In this document: positions 12,043 through 14,373 of the stretch, piece after piece
Layout: each line of letters opens with the position of its first letter
How positions within the stretch are numbered: position 1 is the stretch's first letter
Assembly (NCBI GenBank): GCA_902798675.1
Contig: CADBXQ010000046.1
Span: 1-14,373, forward strand
Reading direction: 5' to 3'
Source of the DNA: Oscillospiraceae bacterium
Lineage (GTDB): Bacteria; Bacillota; Clostridia; Oscillospirales; Ruminococcaceae
DNA: 14,373 bases
The notes under the pieces: model-generated
Databases searched by the model: none
Seen by the model: only the letters and a program-made list of their open reading frames with translations
What the model was told of the DNA's origin: nothing
Made by a program: the position numbers and the translations under genes

Positions 12043-14373
12043 ATGAAACTGCTGGCAATTGATTCAAACAGCATCCTAAACAGGTCATTTTACGCAATTA
12101 AAACTCTAACAAATTCAAACGGATTTCCAACAAACGCAATTTTCGGGTTTTACAGCGTTTTAGACAAAATCATCAAAGAAATCCATCCGGAATATATTGT
12201 TGCTGCTTTCGACCTAAAAAAGCCAACTTTCAGACACAAAAAATATGAAAAATATAAAGCCAACAGGCACAAAATGCCGGATGAGCTGGCAAAACAAATC
12301 CCCCAAGTCAAAAAAATGCTGTCGCTGCTTGGAATATATATCTGCGAACGGGAAGGCTTTGAAGCGGATGACATATTGGGAACATTGTCGAAAATATGTC
12401 GTGAAAACAAGGTTGAATGCGTCATCGCAACAGGAGACAGGGATAGCTTGCAGCTTGTTGAAGATGGGGTCAGCGTTCGGCTTTCAACCAACAAGCAACC
12501 AATCATATATGACAAGCAAAAAATTTTAGAGGAATATGGAGTTTTGCCGAAAGAATTAATTGAGGTCAAGGCGCTGATGGGCGACAGTTCGGACAACATC
12601 CCAGGCATAAAGGGAATTGGGGAAAAAACCGCGCTTTCTTTGGTGTCTAAATATCACAACATAGATAACATATTTTCCAATATATCAAGTCTTGACGCAA
12701 CAAATCGAATAAAAAACCTTTTGCTGGCAGATGAGGCTGAAAAAATGTGTCGCTTAAGTCGCGAACTGGGAGAAATATACACCAAAGTTCCAATTGACAA
12801 AAAACTTTCAACATATAAACGAAAGGAGGTTGAAAAGGAAGGCTTGATTGAATTTTTGCAGGAATTCGAACTAAAAAAAATACTAAATCAGCTCAAAAGC
12901 GATGGAATTTTGGCCGAAAATCAGCAAAATCAGGACGCTTGCAAGCAAATCATTCAAAATCCAGAAATTTCACATGTTGGGCAAAAAATCAACAATATGA
13001 AATGGCTTCACTTTTTTTTGGATAGCGATTGCCTATATATCTTTTCAGACTCTGAAATTTTCGAATTTGACTCAAACCCAAATCTGGCCTTTCGAGAGCT
13101 GATTTCAAAAAGCGACAAACCTAAAAAAACAACAAATCTAAAAGAACTATACACATATTGTGAAAAAAATAAGCTTCCTCTCAAAAATGTGGTGTTTTCT
13201 TGCGACATAGCTTCATATTTAGTTGACGTTTTAGCAAAAAGCCATGATGCGCAAACCATTTCAGATGAATATTTCCAGCAAAACCAGTGGCCGTTTTGTT
13301 TTGTTGACCTGTGCATGATTTTGGAGCAAAAATTAAAACAAAAAAATCTCATCTCGCTTTTTAAGGAGGTTGAGCTCCCGCTTGCAAAGATTCTCTCAAA
13401 AATGGAGCTTTCGGGGTTTGCGATCGATCTAAACTCTCTTGAGAATTTTTCTAATTATGTTGCCCCGAAAATATCTAAGCTTGCATCTCAAATATATGAA
13501 TATGCGGGCGAAACTTTCAACATAAACTCAACCAAAGAGCTCGGAAATGTTTTGTTTGAAAAACTAAATCTGCCGACGGGAAAGAAAACCAAAACCGGAT
13601 ATTCAACAAGCGCCGAAGTTTTAGAAAAGCTCGTTAAACACCACCCCATTGCCCAAAAATTGCTTGAATATCGAACCCTAACAAAGTTAATGTCAACATA
13701 TGTTAACGGCCTAAAAAAGCTCATCTCCCCCGACGGACGGGTTCATTCATGCTTCAACCAAACCCAAACTAAAACCGGAAGAATCAGCTCAACGCAGCCA
13801 AACATGCAAAACATTCCCACAACAACTGACATCGGGCGAAATATGCGAAAATTTTTTGTTGCTGGTCCAAAAAAAGTTTTAATAGACGCAGACTATTCCC
13901 AGATCGAGCTTCGAATTCTGGCTGAAATTTCCCAGGATCAGAAGATGATTCAAGCATTTGGGCGCGGCGAAGACATCCACGATTTGACAGCTTCACAGGT
14001 TTTTGGATTTGATAAAAACTCGATTCCAAAAGAAATCAGGCGCAGGGCAAAAATAATAAATTTTTCGGTGATATATGGAATCAGCGCATTTTCTCTCGCC
14101 AAGGACATCGGAGTTCCAATCCAAGGCGCAAAAGAATATATAGACTCTTTTTTTAAAAGCTACAGCGGCGTTAAAAAATATATGGAAGAAATTGTCCAAA
14201 AAGCCGAGCAAACCGGAGAAGTTCGTACGATGATGGAAAAAAAAAAAAAAATTCCTGAAATCAAATCAAAAAACAAAAACATCAGGGCATTTGGAGAACG
14301 AATCGCAAAAAACACTCCAATCCAAGGAACAGCAGCTGACATAATCAAAGTCGCTATGGTTAAAGTTCAAAAC
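12043..14373 (+). CDS. polA: DNA polymerase I, C-terminal end cut by the window edge
   Basis: 777 codons are visible in one uninterrupted frame from ATG 12043; roughly 90-100 residues are missing. PolA fills gaps and removes RNA primers in replication and repair. The 5' nuclease domain (1-290) has LAIDSNSILNRSFYAI, the basic FRHKKYEKYKANR stretch, EADD (107-110), TGDRD (130-134) and MGDSSDNIPGIKGIGEKTA (179 onward). The middle region (about 300-440) lacks the YDTE-type exonuclease acidic residues, as in Bacillus and Thermus enzymes. The polymerase domain starts near 443. Motif A is DADYSQIELR with catalytic D617. Motif B is RRAKIINFSVIYG (K670, F674, Y678), with Ser 675 where Gly is usual. 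The frame also has an A15 run (14237-14251) encoding EKKKK. Motif C lies beyond the window. Confidence 0.97.
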   Translation, partial: MKLLAIDSNSILNRSFYAIKTLTNSNGFPTNAIFGFYSVLDKIIKEIHPEYIVAAFDLKKPTFRHKKYEKYKANRHKMPDELAKQIPQVKKMLSLLGIYICEREGFEADDILGTLSKICRENKVECVIATGDRDSLQLVEDGVSVRLSTNKQPIIYDKQKILEEYGVLPKELIEVKALMGDSSDNIPGIKGIGEKTALSLVSKYHNIDNIFSNISSLDATNRIKNLLLADEAEKMCRLSRELGEIYTKVPIDKKLSTYKRKEVEKEGLIEFLQEFELKKILNQLKSDGILAENQQNQDACKQIIQNPEISHVGQKINNMKWLHFFLDSDCLYIFSDSEIFEFDSNPNLAFRELISKSDKPKKTTNLKELYTYCEKNKLPLKNVVFSCDIASYLVDVLAKSHDAQTISDEYFQQNQWPFCFVDLCMILEQKLKQKNLISLFKEVELPLAKILSKMELSGFAIDLNSLENFSNYVAPKISKLASQIYEYAGETFNINSTKELGNVLFEKLNLPTGKKTKTGYSTSAEVLEKLVKHHPIAQKLLEYRTLTKLMSTYVNGLKKLISPDGRVHSCFNQTQTKTGRISSTQPNMQNIPTTTDIGRNMRKFFVAGPKKVLIDADYSQIELRILAEISQDQKMIQAFGRGEDIHDLTASQVFGFDKNSIPKEIRRRAKIINFSVIYGISAFSLAKDIGVPIQGAKEYIDSFFKSYSGVKKYMEEIVQKAEQTGEVRTMMEKKKKIPEIKSKNKNIRAFGERIAKNTPIQGTAADIIKVAMVKVQN

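Noticed and set aside
12150..12608. 152-codon open frame on the minus strand inside polA
   Set aside because: PolA 5' nuclease motifs are intact in the sense frame across the whole stretch; the antisense frame has no family resemblance or ribosome binding site.

Overview
The window looks like a chromosomal segment of a low-GC Bacillota (Firmicutes), most likely an uncultured Clostridia-like lineage. The evidence is the gene order rpmH-rnpA-yidD/yidC-jag-mnmE-mnmG-rsmG, the presence of Jag/KhpB, strong AGGAGG-type ribosome binding sites, consensus sigma-A promoters, frequent GTG/TTG starts, and normal use of TGA as a stop (rnpA, yidC, polA-side genes), which argues against a Mollicute code. 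The lineage call is inference.

Left half (1-7680), all on the minus strand, read right to left. A consensus promoter and an L10-type leader with an attenuator drive rplJ-rplL. A second consensus promoter then drives rpmH, followed by rnpA, a yidD-like sequence running in frame into yidC, jag, mnmE, mnmG and the start of rsmG. These serve the ribosome stalk, ribosomal protein L34, the RNase P protein, membrane protein insertion, an RNA-binding regulator, and tRNA wobble-uridine / 16S rRNA modification. Two things are odd: yidD lacks its C-terminal part and has no stop before yidC, and the yidC tail carries a perfect 39-nt inverted copy of an internal yidC segment.

Right half (7690-14373), all on the plus strand. 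From a strand switch with back-to-back consensus promoters starts a tandem array of six paralogous small multi-pass membrane proteins of unknown function (7778-11925). They share an N-terminal membrane helix, a FLAWIP...YALGS.YDDI loop motif, further helices and an IIPFIPGLFLLKASK C-terminus. One member (10924-11322) has lost a membrane segment, and the last is split by one extra T in a T8 run. A strong terminator closes the array. It is followed by polA (12043 to beyond the window edge), encoding DNA polymerase I with an intact 5' nuclease, a degenerate 3'-5' exonuclease region and an active-looking polymerase domain.

The most unusual material is the paralogous membrane-protein array, together with the yidD/yidC fusion and the yidC inverted repeat. 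I see no mobile element, CRISPR array, tRNA or rRNA.
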